Notes: generated by a model not told the origin, from the letters alone. A DNA stretch of 64,000 bases from Pyropia yezoensis (GCA_009829735.1 CM020619.1:20341816-20405815), one strand, 5' to 3'; positions 1-10,557 are shown, numbered from the stretch's first letter. Numbers and translations are program-made.

Positions 1-367
1 GGATGGATATTATCTTGGTGGGTGTGAAGTGGCAAACATGTTTGGTCTACCTGGAAGACATTATCGTCTTTCCACGCTCCCAAGAGAAGGATCTGGTCCA
101 CCTGGACAGCGTCCTTCACTTGTAGAAGGAGAATCGGGCTTCCCTGATGCCCTCAAAGTCCCACCTCTTCCAAAAGGAGCTGAAGTATCTAGGACGTGTT
201 ATTGCTCCTGGACGAGCGGCGGAAAATCATAAGAATACGAGAGCTCTAAACGAGCGTCACTACCCTCGAACCAAAACTCAGCTTAAGAGCTTTTTTGGGA
301 AGTGCGGCGCACACCGCCGTTTTGTACCCGGCTTCGCAAAGGTGGCCAAACATCTGAAAGTACTAAT
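1..367 (+). pseudogene. Gypsy D reverse transcriptase, C-terminal fragment
   Basis: The frame starting near base 1 reads the polymerase active-site region CLVYLEDIIVF, in which the usual YLDD is changed to YLED. After an in-frame stop and a frame change, bases 147-360 read the RT thumb segment (KYLGRVIAPG, then SFFGKCGAHRRFVPGFAKVAK). This is the conserved RT-RNase H junction of Ty3/gypsy pol. The reading breaks at the inserted solo LTR. The gene is broken by a stop and a catalytic change, so it is a pseudogene. The N-terminal RT lies left of the window. Confidence 0.75.
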
Positions 368-1011
368 TGTGCCGTAATGGGACCCAGATTCCCGGACCCA
401 GAAATCACAACCACACACACAGAGACCACAGTCCGAAGCCCAGGAAGGATCACGTAAGAGCCCTTGCTGATCCACTCACCCGCCACAATACGAGGCAAAG
501 GTAAAAAGGACAAAAGCCCGAGGGAGAAGGAACCCAAAGTACTGTTGATTTTACAAGATGGCCCCGGGGAGAACCCCGGAGCACCCCTCAAGAACCTCCC
601 CCCCTGGCCCCTCCAGGGGCCCTGAGCAAGGCCCCCAGAGGGCGCCCCCAGCGGGCCAAGTGCCAGCAAGGCACCGGCCGCTCACCGGGCCAACACACAA
701 AAAGCAAGCGAAATCCCCCCACACACAAATGTCAATCCCCGAAAAAAGCCCAGTGGGAAAAAGGGGAAAGACACGAAATCACGCAAGGAAAACAAATGCG
801 AAAAATCAAACAAATATCCCGGAGGTCAGTATGCCCCAACCCGGCAAGTCCACCGCTCCTGGTGACCAATCAGGGCACCCAACTTGTCGCCACTGCCCCG
901 GGCGACCGATGCAGGAATCCTCGGCCAGCGCGTGGTTCCACGAGGCGCCGCCAGCCGCGTCCGAAGTCAGTCTCCCGGGTTCCAACGGTCCCAGAGGCTC
1001 AGAACGCAACA
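368..1011 (+). repeat. Solo LTR, family E, copy 1 (644 bp)
   Basis: This segment is the reverse complement of 2277-2920, with the same length of 644 bp and by eye over 95% identity. It starts TGTGCCG and ends CGCAACA, as LTRs start TG and end CA. It interrupts the RT-RNase H linker of gypsy D. The flanking 5 bases are ctaat (363-367) and ctaac (1012-1016), a target-site duplication with one change. No internal retrotransposon sequence accompanies it, so it is a solo LTR. A 153-codon open frame inside it is low-complexity and not taken as a gene. Confidence 0.75.
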
Positions 1012-1016
1012 CTAAC

Positions 1017-1606
1017 TAGCACTCACTTGTCCGAGGACCACCGTGCTCCAACTGAGGGAGCCCAGAAGGCCTTTGACAGTCTCAGGGAACTCCACCTGGT
1101 TCTCCTGATTCTGGCGATACCGAGGGAGGGTGCCCATTACGATTCGAAGGGTAGACGCCGGCGATGATCAGCTGGAACGTGCGCTGCTGCAGCAACAGCT
1201 GGACGGGGAGTATCTCCCTGTGGGATACTTCATTAGGGGGCCAGCCCCTGCTGAGAAGAATTTCCGCGGCGTGGAAAAAGAGGCACTCGGCGAAGAGCGG
1301 GCGGAAACGCACCTCCGCTCCTTTCTGGAAGGAATTGAGTTCCTCGTGATGTGTGACCATGTGACGCTCACTTCGGTGATGACATCGGGCAGCTTCAATA
1401 ATAGGCGCACTGGATGGCGCCTCCGCTCGCTGGATTTTACAAACCAGATTAAGCTTAAGCCTTTGTAAGGACCACAAGGTGGCCGATGCACTGTCCCGCC
1501 TCCCGACGGATGGCTTGGACACTACGCCGATGGATGACCAGATCCCCATTCTGGCCGTTACGACCAGTTCGGCGCAGGCCCTGATGGAGAAGATCTCCGA
1601 GGGGTG
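1017..1606 (+). pseudogene. Gypsy D RNase H domain, broken
   Basis: The + strand reads an RT-RNase H connection (PTEGAQKAFDSLREL, about 1048-1092). The RNase H core follows (LLQQQLDGEYLPVGYF, 1183-1230; EFLVMCDHVTL, 1340-1372), and the domain ends with DHKVADALSRLPTDG near 1465-1510. Several frame changes separate these pieces. The order and motifs match the RNase H of Ty3/gypsy pol and resemble element A, which has a near-identical LLQQQLDKEYLPVGYF. It continues the polyprotein cut by the solo LTR at 368-1011. Confidence 0.7.
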
Positions 1607-1628
1607 AGGCCACATCACTCTCGAATAA

Positions 1629-2276
1629 TTGATTCATGCTCAAGCCGCCGATGACTTCCGCAAGAAGCATCTCTCGGAGAGGCGGCTGACCGCACAACTT
1701 GATTCCAACAGGCAGATGAATGTGTTCTATTGTCCCAACGAGGACGAAGTACCCTGCCGCCGGTCCCTCTTGGGAGGGAATACCCAGTTGGTGATTCCAG
1801 AGACACTCAAACAGAGTCTCCTAGAAGCGCATCATGAGTCGCATTTCGCGCGTCATCCTGGCTCGACGCGCATGCATCGTACATTGCGCCGCAGGCTCTA
1901 TTGGCCAAACATGGCGGTGAATGTGCACGCGCGCGTACACGACTACGAGAGGTGCGCCCGTCATCGGGTAGAGGCACGTCCAGCGTACGTCGGATATGAA
2001 ATTGTTCCACGCGATTGAACCTCTCCAGTCGGTGGTGATCGACCTTTTGGGTCCCCAGCCCTCCTCGTAGAATAGAGATACAACCATCAAAGGGAACTGT
2101 GACCGCTTCACGAAGCTGGTCTATATCACCCCCAGACCCATGGTCAGGTGAAAAGGTATCAAAAGACCATTATGCGGCAGCTCGGCATGCTCTCGTTGGA
2201 GCATCAGCGGGAGTGGAATAGGTATCTGTCCCTTCTGATCACGGCGTATGATACGCAAGTGCATACGGGTACGGGG
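1629..2276 (+). pseudogene. Gypsy D integrase, zinc-binding and core, internally deleted
   Basis: Bases 1629-2018 read an integrase N-terminal region (VIPETLKQSLLEAHHESH, then the RRRLYWPNMAV block and a degenerate CARH). After a stop near 2018 the core begins with IDLLGPQP near 2050, holding the first catalytic Asp. The reading then jumps from YITPRPM to GQVKRYQKTIMRQLG near 2140, so about 50 residues including the second catalytic Asp are missing. It ends in REWNRYLSLLITAYDTQ, where the second solo LTR is inserted. Deletion plus stops make it non-functional. Confidence 0.7.
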
Positions 2277-2920
2277 TGTGGCGTTCGGAGCCCCTGGGAC
2301 CGTTGAAACCCGGGAGACTTACTTGGGACGCGGCTGGCAGCGTTTCGTGGAACCACGCGCTGGCCGAGGATCCCTGCATCGGTGGCCCGGGGCAGTGGCG
2401 ACACGCCCCGTGCCCTGATTGGTCACCCGGAGCGGTGGACTTGCCGGGTTGGGGCATACTGACCTTCGGGATATTTGTTTGATTTTTCGCATTTGTTTTC
2501 CTTGCGTGATTTCGTGTCTTTCCCCTTTTTCCCACTGGGCTTTTTTCGGGGATTGACATTTGTGTGTGGGGGGATTTCGCTTGCTTTTTGTGTGTTGGCC
2601 CGGTGAGCGGCCGGTGCCTTGCTGGCACTTGGCCCGCTGGGGGCGCCCTCTGGGGGCCTTGCTCAGGGCCCCTGGAGGGGCCAGGGGGGGAGGTTCTTGA
2701 GGGGTGCTCCGGGGTTCTCCCCGTGGCCATCTTGTAAAATCAACAGTACTTTGGGTTCCTTCTCCCTCGGGCTTTTGTCCTGTTTACCTTTGCCTCGTAT
2801 TGTGGCGGGTGAGTGGATCAGCAAGGGCTCTTACGTGATCCTTCCTGGGCTTCGGACTGTGGTCTCTGTGTGTGTGGTTGTGACTTCTGGGTCCGGGAAT
2901 CTGGGTCCCATTACGCTACG
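2277..2920 (-). repeat. Solo LTR, family E, copy 2 (644 bp, inverted)
   Basis: This is the inverted partner of 368-1011 and has the same 644-bp length. It is flanked on both sides by cgggg (2272-2276 and 2921-2925), a perfect 5-bp target-site duplication, which shows an independent insertion rather than an inverted duplication of one copy. It interrupts the integrase of gypsy D between YDTQVHTGTGCG and ALSTFVSPR. The copies differ by scattered changes (for example a short block near 868-880 versus 2403-2415). Confidence 0.8.
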
Positions 2921-2925
2921 CGGGG

Positions 2926-3644
2926 GTTGCCCTCTCTACCTTCGTCAGCCCACGTCGGCTGGAGGAAGACACTTTTTAACGCCTGCCGCAGGCTCGACCA
3001 AAAGACGAACAGGAACCCTGCCCCGAACCGGTGGCTGTCCAATATGCGCAGGGTCTTCGAAAGCTAATCCTGCGGTTCGGAAGAACTTGTCCAAGGCCCT
3101 ATTGGCCTACAAAGCCGTGATTTACGCGGGTGTAAAACGGAAGAATGAGGACCTCACAGAAGGTGATTGGGTCTTCGCGAAGTCGCACGGTAAGCGTGAG
3201 ACGAAGATGTTCAGGCGGGCACGGGGCCCGCATATGGTGCGGAGGAAAGAGGGCCACCGGTTTCTTGTTGAGGCCCCAGACGCAGAGCAGATGCGAAGCA
3301 GTATTCATATCACGAAGTCTTCAAGTCCCAACGACGAGGGCCCCATCTGGCAGACAGCACGGGAGGCCCGTGACGCATTCAACGCGTGGGGTTCTGAGGA
3401 TGCCCCTAGGCAGGACGTGTTCGAGCGAGTATTCGACCATGTCTTGGTTGAGGGGGCCAAAAGCCCCGAGTTGGATTTCCAGTTGAGGTGGTTTGGCCAC
3501 GGCCCCGACGGGGACACTTCGCACCCGCAGGAGGATATCCCTAGGGAACACCTACGGCGGTATTGCCGCAGGAAGAAGCTCCCTCTTGTGGGATTGCAGC
3601 CGTTTAGCCGTCTGTTTCCGTCTGAGGCTTCGGACGAAGAGTAG
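2926..3644 (+). pseudogene. Gypsy D integrase C-terminus with chromodomain-like end
   Basis: After the solo LTR the + strand continues with an integrase C-terminal region (NLSKALLAYKAV, then LTEGDWVFAKSHGKRE and RRARGPHMVRR), the usual 'GD.V....' barrel of gypsy integrases. The last about 60 residues read VFERVFDHVLVEG, FQLRWFGHGPDGD and EHLRRYCRRKKL. This matches the chromodomain pattern of chromoviruses (V.. I..H, F.V+W.G, then a terminal helix). The stop is at 3642-3644. This stretch is open for about 240 codons, but the polyprotein upstream is broken. Confidence 0.7.
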
Positions 3645-3769
3645 AGAAGGGGCTAATCTTCTCCTCTAGCTACGCGTTCATCAATGTGAGCATCCACAAT
3701 GAGCATTCTCCCCCCAAGGGGGAGTGGGTGGCTACTTCACACATCCCAACATATATCTCTCGCTGTCTT

Positions 3770-5884
3770 CTAGGGAGACCGATACTGGCCGAAGATATAG
3801 GCTGGACCACTACCTAGAGGGTCCACAGCCGGACTACGCCAGTAAGCTGTCTCTGCCGCCTGACGGAGAGAGAGGCTTGGAACGGCCATCTGCGTATCTG
3901 CGCTCGCGCGGTGAATCTCACGCACCAGGCGCTCCCGGAGTGCCTCAACCGAAAGGAGAGGCAAAGCCACTCACGGGATCTCACGCCACTCCCGACTGGT
4001 GGACGTAACGACCGCTCACTTGTTGGCTAGGCTCGTGTAGGCCGGACATTGGGCCATCACGAGGGAGTCCCACACTGCCCCCGAAAAAGGCGGCAAGGCC
4101 CCTCAGACGCGCTCTAAGGCAACCTCCGCCGTCCCCGCAAGGGGGCGCGACATGGCCCGGGGATCGTCCCCAAATGGAAATCGGCCACAGGCTGCGGCAC
4201 CAGGGCCGTCCGATTATAAGGCATCAGGACCATCTGTCCAGGGAAGTCCCTCCCCGCTCGCGAGGGAGACGGACGAACCCGACCAGCACCACGTGCGGTC
4301 GTCTGTCGACTGGGGACGGGCCCCGAGCCGTTCAACTCCCGGCCAAAGCCAGGTAGAAGCGGACGCTCCTTTTCGAGGCGGGGCTCCATAGGAAGAACAC
4401 CCTTCCAGCGGGGACAACCCGCTCACGTAGTGGAGCTCCTCGTAGCTCGTATTCTCACGAGACTAGAGGACTCCCTCGGGGGTCAGCGTCCGGCTACAAC
4501 GCACCACCCCATTGGGGTGCTAAGCCGACCCAAGGAGAAAAGGCGTAGCCGAGCGATGGACCTGCTCGACCAGGTTGAGGGCGGCCTCCGAAAGAGCCGC
4601 CATCTCCGGATGACCCGGACACAACACCGACGGCGTCAGCCGCCGAATAACCTCTACCAGCGGCAGAGGGATAAGCCACAGGTGGCTTAGGTGCCGGACG
4701 GCCGCAGTTAACAAGAAAGCCGTAGCCACCTTCTAACAAATGTAGAAACTGTCCATTACCGCAGCTCCGACGGAGCCCTTGACCATGACGCTTTCCCGAA
4801 GGGCGGGCGCTTCGCGAACACGCACGGCCATACCGCTCGGCTCCTCAAGTACATCCCACCACTGTGGGGTGAGGGGGAAGTACTTGACACGGTCGGGGAC
4901 GAAGAAGGCCACCATCTCCTTCTGCTCCGCCGTGGTGATAGCGCCATGATGTACAAGGAAACGCCGCTCTGCCAAAGCCAGGCGTAGGAAGAAGCCAGGG
5001 TTGTCAACCCCCGGTACGGGGGGCGACCCCGAGTATTGGTCCAGGCCCGCCTCGCAGGCCATCCCCACCACCAAGGGCGGCCGATCGACGATGATCTGCA
5101 GCTCCCGACACAGGTTCTACTCCTTGGCAACACGGACGAAGGCGTAGTCGGTGGCCTTTCTCAACCGGACCTCAAAAACTTCCGAGTAGAACACGCGGAT
5201 GCTCCGCCAGACCGTGGCCATACACCGCGAGTGGAGAGACGCCAAACGCGTCGTGGCCAGACAAGGTCGCGGGTGGGGGTTGGAGAACTCCTGAGCTGTG
5301 CTATGAAAGCCTGCTGTGAGGTCTTTGCGTCCCCAGGCACGGCTCCTCTCTCTGCCGTTCGGGATTTTGTGCCCTCCGCCGTGCCTGCCCGTGAATCATG
5401 GGCGCGAAGCGGGATGGCCCATGCCCCCTTGCCTGGGCCTCGCTATGGCTACACCCCCTCACTCGGGACCTCTGTGGGCACGAGAGGGGCAGGGTTGGCC
5501 TGCCAATGCTACGTTCCCGCCGGGGGACGCTTTGAGCCTCCTTCGCCTCTGAATAAGATGTGGAAGCAAAGGGTTTCTCCCCCAAAGAGGGTCTGAGGGG
5601 GCAACCCCCCTCTCGGGGCGTCACTACGTGCCCCACCCCTTTTGGCGCGCCAGGTGGGGCGACTAGGAGAGTGGCCTGGATGGTGTCACGTCGCCCCCTG
5701 ACGGGGGGTGACCTTGCACTAGGCGGGCCTCTCTTGACGCCACACGGCGATGCGGGGTCGCGGGACGCTCCCCCCTTGAAGAGGAAGAAATATGGGGATC
5801 CAAGCGATCCCCCATCATTTGCGCTGGGGCACTGCCCGGGCGATACGGTGTCATACGGTGCCACTGATGGCACGGCCCGCACAC
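3770..5884 (-). pseudogene. Antisense accessory gene of gypsy D, decayed
   Basis: On the strand opposite to pol, downstream of the chromodomain, open segments at 5884-5663, 5074-4733, 4729-4520, 4426-4214 and 3970-3770 all lie in one reading frame, separated by in-frame stops. That is what a decayed long gene looks like. The readable core contains KYFPLTPQWWDVLEEPSG, then after about 75 residues PLVEVIRRLTPSVLC and EMAALSEAALNLVEQV. The antisense frame of family B has a comparable block (TYYPKVIPQ, stop, QEVEKMVG, then LTIDFLC and EYKELFQATIDF) at similar spacing. The function is unknown and I recognise no domain. The region upstream of 5074 is Pro/Ser-rich. Confidence 0.5.
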
Positions 5885-6442
5885 GTGGAGCCCTTACTGG
5901 GTGGCCACGCGGCTAGCCGCATGGCCCTCATCCGGTGGGTCCCGCCGGGATCCTTCGGCTCACCCAGCAAAGGGGTCACCCGAGACCGGCACCGGCATCT
6001 CCGCGGGATGCTCGATTTGGGCGGGCGCAAGCCAGATCCGATTGCATGCGCTTTGCCCGCAATAGGGGGGCTACTTGTTTTTCGAATTTCAGCATCGTTG
6101 AGGGATTTGTTGTCGTCTTTGCTTTGAGGCCATTGCCCCGCTGGCTATGATGACCCGTGGGAGGAGGGCGGAGAGACTCCTGCTGACACCGCTGGCATGG
6201 AACATGATCGGCCCGCACGTGGCCCGGGGTGTAGGGTCGCTGGGTGCGGCGTGAGGGGGGTATATGTGCGCATGGGGGTGCTCGCTGCTTGTCACCTTCG
6301 TAAAGGCAGATTTCTGTGTGCGTGAGTACTGCGGCTTTGGTGCGTGCTCGTCACGTCTTAGACAGCCAGACGGTTGGGCGCTCCGTATCTCACCGGTCTC
6401 CCTGTGTTTTTCCACCGTAAGGTTTTCTGTTTTATCTGGGTG
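5885..6442. other. Non-coding tail of gypsy D
   Basis: No convincing coding sequence was seen. The only notable feature is a purine tract (gtgaggggggta, about 6250-6262) followed by tgtgcgcatgggg, which could be the polypurine tract and the start of a 3' LTR of element D. No second copy of that LTR is in the window, so this cannot be confirmed. Confidence 0.3.
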
Positions 6443-6962
6443 CTAGACGCATACACCTTGAAACCACTACAGCCTTGCCGTCTACGGTCGGCGACAGCTT
6501 CACGGTGTAGAGGACTGCCTGCAGACCCTCCGCCCAGAGGTCAGTCGGTAGGCCAGAAGCCACGAGAATGGCACGTCGGTGCTCCATGATGGTCCGGTTG
6601 GCCCCGTCTGCCCGCATGTTCTGCTGCGGCGTGCATGGCGCCGTCATCTCTACAGTGATGCCGTTCTTGTTAAAGTACGCCGTCATTTCATTCCTTGTGA
6701 CTATCTCTTTGGCGTCGTTTATGTGGACCGGAGCCACCCTCTGTCCGACCAGCACCGCAAGCCGGTCGAATCAGTTCAGGAGCGAGGCCCCCGCGTCTCC
6801 CTTGGTCTTGAGGGCGGTGCCCACCATCAGCGCGGTGTGGCAGTCCCCGATGCCTATGAAGTGTCGCGCCCCGCCACGGTATGGAGGCAGCGGTCAGAAG
6901 AGGTCGACAAGTAGCATCTTCAAAAGGCAGGTCGTCGTCCGCTCCGTCGAGCCAAACGGCGC
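6443..6962 (-). pseudogene. Ty1/copia integrase fragment
   Basis: The - strand from 6962 down reads FYTRAPFGSTER, YRGGARHFIGIGD, TALKTKGDAGASLLN and APVHINDAKEIV. The diagnostic copia integrase block NGITVEMTAPCTPQQN follows, then LPTDLWAEGLQAVLYTVKLSP. The GI....P.TPQQN motif and the LP..LW.E. helix are specific to Ty1/copia. It has at least two in-frame stops and is truncated at about 6443. On its other side it abuts the 3' LTR of gypsy B1. It may be the distal part of the copia element whose gag-protease lies at 26,615-38,402, but the segment between protease and integrase is missing, so a second copia copy cannot be excluded. Confidence 0.75.
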
Positions 6963-7338
6963 TCTGGTATAGAACTCGATCATCTGAGACACGTGTCAAT
7001 ATCCCTCGGGGGAAAGGGACAGGTAACACAGAAAGAGAACGACGAGAGAGGTATGCCTGTTGCCTCACGTGCCTGCTTGTTGAGCGAGCTGATACGCACG
7101 GTAGTGCACACGGGGAAGAGGAAGCAAACGAGCAGTTGTCTTTTTCCTGAGGGCGCGGGCCAAGGGCGCCTTGCTGTCCTTCTGAACGTGCATCTGGGGG
7201 AGCCTCCGCACGTTGGCCAGGTAGCCCTCCCATACCTTCGAGTGGCCCCGAACCGAGTCTAACCTCGTCAGGTCGGGGGCCACTATCACTACTAATTCTG
7301 TTCCCACTCACTAATCTCACACTCAAATTCTCTAAAAT
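6963..7338 (-). repeat. LTR of gypsy B1, distal part
   Basis: This is the distal two-thirds of an about 556-bp LTR homologous to 17,888-18,461 and 26,037-26,614, in reverse orientation. Its outer end reads TCTGGTATAGAACTC, the mutated counterpart of TGTGGTATAAAACTC. The LTR is broken at 7339-7343 (caagt), the target site of element A, and resumes at 13,830. Confidence 0.8.
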
Positions 7339-7343
7339 CAAGT

Positions 7344-7831
7344 TGTGGCAAAAACCACTCGCGCACGCGCCACCCAAGTCGAAGCGGTGCGCAAGGGCTG
7401 CCTGTCGGGTCGGGGGAACCGGAAGAAGTGCAACTCGCGCACACTCTGTCCCTGTTGTGGGGCAATCCCCCCACTAACAAACAAGAAGATGGCGTGTGGG
7501 CCAACAGTTTCTTGGTCGGGACGGGGAAGCAAGGCCGAGCCGCGCAGTCCCTCCCCTTATCCCCCCAGGGTCCTCTCAGAATCTCGGCGCTCAGAATCTC
7601 CCATCCTAGCACCTGCCCACCGGGCCACACGAAAATTGAAGATGATAAATGCAGCGAACCCTCAAATCCAAGATGGATTTACCACTAAGCTAACTATCCC
7701 GAACTAAGTCAACTATCCCAAACTTAGGGAATACGGACCCAAATGCATGGGGAGGAACGGGTCATGCTAGTGGCCCGCCGCCCCTTGCATGGCACGTGTT
7801 GCCATTCTACCTGGGGGTCAATACTGCCAAA
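7344..7831 (-). repeat. 3' LTR of element A
   Basis: This is the direct-repeat partner of 13,356-13,824. It is 488 bp against 469 bp and differs by small indels and base changes. On the - strand it is preceded by a purine tract (832-845 region offset: GAGGAGAGGGGAT at about 7832-7845). Open frames inside it occur in both LTR copies and are not taken as genes. Confidence 0.85.
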
Positions 7832-8166
7832 ATCCCCTCTCCTCAGTTCCGACCGACCCGGTCAGCCCTGCTAGGGGGCGTAGAAACGCACATCGCGGCG
7901 TTGGGGGCGCGACTTGTCGTCCCCCTGGTACGTCACGTGGGCGTGGAGGCGGTCACGTTGACTGCCCCTCTCCTCAAGGTTGCCCACTTCGCAGCTTGCT
8001 CATATCGGTACACACCTCACTACCACCAACACATCCTCTTCACCTTACCCTGGGCCGGCCCACGCTGGGGAGGCCACCAATCTATCCGCGATCCGAGCCC
8101 CTCTCACCTCGAGGTGGGTCTCGTGCAACTGCAACCAGGTCGTCTCTCCCTAACTTGGGGAGAGCC

Positions 8167-8370
8167 ATGGTGACCCCGGGGGTAGAGACTGACTCCTTGG
8201 ACGAGCGTATGGAGGACACGGCCTACGATGTAGCGCCCTCCGGGACTTCCGGCGGGGGCTCCGCGATCGCTCCGGGGGATGAAACGCCCGCGTCACCCGG
8301 CTTTGGGTTGGCGGCGGGATCTTCCCCGGAGGCGGGCCGCGTTGTTTCACGACAGGCCTTGGGGCGGTAG
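8167..8370 (+). pseudogene. Possible stub of an antisense accessory gene in element A
   Basis: This is a 67-codon frame on the strand opposite to pol, between the truncated integrase and the 3' LTR. It starts MVTPGVETDSLDERMEDT and is Gly/Ser/Pro-rich. Its location and orientation match the start of the antisense genes in elements B and C, which also begin in a low-complexity Ser/Pro/Ala-rich segment just inside the 3' LTR. There is no sequence motif to prove the relation. If real, most of the gene was lost in the deletion that also removed the integrase C-terminus. Confidence 0.25.
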
Positions 8371-9327
8371 TTTCACCCCGATTGGCCTATGTATGAGGAG
8401 GGGTCGACGGTTCTCCGCTGTGGCCGACTTGGCACAGCGATGGGCATAGTTTGCCTCAACCCCCAACATATCCAGCACTCCCTGAAACAGTACGGACGCA
8501 AACTGCGGTCCATTGTCCGACAGTGTACTGTCCGGGATGCCATAGGCGGCAACCCAGTAGTCCAGGGAGGCTGACACGACCGACATGTCCGTGATCTCTG
8601 CCGGAGGGATCGCTCACGTAAGATTTTTGAAGCGGTCGCAGATGCCCAGGAGGTACTGACTACCCTCCTCGGTCACTGGCAGGGGCCCAAGGATGTCCAT
8701 TGCCAACGCGGCAAAGGACTCCTTGGCCGGGAACAGCATCATAGCCGTAGTAGGCCGCCGTTCCATCAGACGGTTCTGCGCACAATTTGTGCAGGCAGCC
8801 ACCCAACTGTAGATGTACACCACCATGGACGGCCAGTAGTACCTGGTCCTCAGGGTCTGGTACAGTTTACTAGACCCCAGGTGCCCACCTGTGGGAGCGT
8901 TATGCTCCCTCTCAAGAATAATTTCATGAAGGGATGCGGGGACGACAAGTTGTTCAGTTCCCTGGTTTACCTCCCTCCTCAAGAGGAGTCCATCGTCCCC
9001 GACAAAGAACCGCGTCTTCGCCATCGTATCAAGCGTATCCCTTGGCGACTTGCAGAATGAATCCTCGGCCTGGGCCTTCTCAACCTCGTCCAGGGACAGG
9101 GGCAAGTACTTCTTCTTCCCTGGCGCCTCGGGGTTCAACGCCTGACCCAAGCGCGTGACGACCCCCACGATGGGGATGTCCTCATCAATTGAGTTTGTGT
9201 CCAGCCCCTCGGTAGGTACACGAAAAAGGCCGTCGGCTAGCGCATGTTGCCTGCCGGGACAGTATTTCATATCAAAGCTGAAGGGGTCAGTCGCACTCTC
9301 CACCTGTTCAGGCGTGTGTTCGTGCAA
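8347..9327 (-). pseudogene. Element A integrase, truncated
   Basis: The - strand reads the RNase H end (HALADGLFRVPTEGLD), an HHCC zinc-binding region (EHNAPTGGHLG then AACTNCAQ) and the start of the DDE core (MDILGPLPVTEEG). A TGA at 8616-8614 lies in the same frame as the continuation LDYWVAAYGIPDSTLSDNG, which holds the second catalytic Asp. A Glu about 34 residues later (KSATAENRR) may be the third catalytic residue, but the conserved HPQ..GQ.E block is lost. The frame ends at 8347 without the C-terminal barrel or chromodomain. It is a nonsense-mutated and truncated pseudogene. Confidence 0.75.
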
Positions 9328-9707
9328 TCCGTTTTAAAGGTGAATTGCAACGCGCGGTGGTCACAGCGGATGAGGAGCTTCTCACCCTCTAGGTAGTGAC
9401 GAAGTGACGTCACCGCCCACACCACTGCGAATCCTTCCAACTAGGTGACTCCATAGTTCTTCCCTGCCGAGTTCAGCCCCTCGCTGAAGTATCCTACCGG
9501 CAAGTACTCCTTGTCCAGCTGCTGCTGAAGCAACACACAATCAAGTTGTTTGTAGCTCGCGTCCACATCCAGGACGTAGTGGCCTCTCAACCTGGAAAAA
9601 GCGAAGATAGGGGGCTTCACCAAAAGGTCCCAAAGAGTCTTAAAGGATTCCTGCTTCACCCGACTTGGGGGACAGGTGCTTCGGTACCGTTGAGCTAACA
9701 AGCTCAT
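9328..9707 (-). pseudogene. Element A RNase H, frameshifted
   Basis: The - strand from 9707 reads ESFKTLWDLLVKPPIFAF, RGHYVLDVDASYKQLDCVLL and EYLPVGYFSEGLNSAGKNYG. These are the RT-RNase H junction and the RNase H core with its catalytic Asp region (DVDAS). A stop occurs at 9441, and the rest (RHYLEGEKLLIRCDHRALQ) continues in another frame before the next open segment. At least two breaks therefore disrupt the domain. Confidence 0.7.
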
Positions 9708-10551
9708 TCAAAGGCTTCGCCACCTTGGCAAAGCCCTTCGTGAAACGTCGGTACATGTTACACATCCCGAGGAAGCTCCTCATCTGGGTCTGGGTCCGGG
9801 GGTACTGAGCCTTACGGATGGCCCTCAAGTTCTTCTCGTTGACACTGACGCGCCCCGGACGGACAACATGTCCCAAGTATTTCACCTCTTGAGTGAAGAG
9901 GTGGCACTTACTTGCCTTCAGTGATACACCGGCGTCAGCAAGTAGCTTGAACACCTGCCCAAGATGGCCAATGTGTTCCTCCGGACTTCGGGAGAACACA
10001 ATGATATCGTCTAGGTACACAAGACAGACCTGCCAACTTACTCCGGCCAGAATCATGTCCATGGCGCGCTGGAAAGCTGCTGGCGCGTTGCATAGTCCAA
10101 ACGGTAGTCGTTTGCAATGGTAGGTACAACTGCGACAGGTAAAGGTAGTTTTATGCCTGTCCTCTGGGGCAGTGGGAATTCGCCAATACCCCTTGTTACA
10201 GTCCAGGGCAGAGAACACGTTAGCCTCCCCCAGAGAGTCCAGACAGTCGTCCATCCTAGGGAGGGGATAACAATCCTTCACCATGCTCTCGTGGAGCTTG
10301 CGGTAGTCGATACAGAACCGTGGGGTCCCATCAACTTTGGGGACAATGACCACCGGACTCGCCCACTCGGCGTTCGGGTCGCTACTCACGCCCGCGTCGA
10401 GGGTGACCGCTACTACTGGCCCCTCATGTTGGTCGTTGTAGCCAAACTTGGCTCCCGACTTGAAGTACTTGGGCGAGGAGCTCAGTTTCATCACCTGAAT
10501 CCTCCACGGGACTCCGGCTTTGGCGTCCATCGTTCCAAGGGCAACATGCAC
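9640..10551 (-). pseudogene. Element A reverse transcriptase, catalytic motif intact
   Basis: About 300 codons read a nearly complete Ty3/gypsy RT: SDPNAEWASPVVIVPKVDG, FCIDYRKLHESMVKDCYPLP, LDCNKGYWRIP, LPFGLCNAPAAFQRAMD, then the active site CLVYLDDIIVFSRSPEEH with both Asp of YLDD, and the thumb EVKYLGHVVRPG. It lies in the same frame as the protease upstream, separated by one TAG (10,560-10,558), and is followed by a frameshift near 9650. The RT module itself looks able to fold, but the polyprotein is broken on both sides. It is the least decayed RT of the window together with element C. Confidence 0.8.
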
Positions 10552-10557
10552 TTGGTG

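Larger units (their letters stand above)
1..6263 (+). mobile_element. Degenerate Ty3/gypsy element D, 5' end outside the window
   Basis: Reading along the + strand gives, in order, the end of a reverse transcriptase, RNase H, an integrase zinc-binding and core region, the integrase C-terminus and a chromodomain-like segment ending at 3644. An antisense frame (5884-3770) follows. The pol order is that of Ty3/gypsy elements. Two solo LTRs of another family interrupt it. No LTR of D was identified. A G-rich stretch near 6245-6260 (gtgaggggggta) followed by TATGTG may be its polypurine tract and 3' LTR start, so the right end is only a guess. Residue similarity to element A suggests a related lineage. 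Confidence 0.7.

Noticed and set aside
558..1019. 153-codon open frame, with an inverted twin at 2730-2239
   Set aside because: Both lie inside 644-bp solo LTR copies, are Pro/Arg/Ser-rich and have no motif; the shared frame only reflects the repeat.
7345..7707. 120-codon frame repeated at 13,357-14,007
   Set aside because: The frame is part of the LTRs of element A; it reads through the LTR start and is not conserved as a protein.
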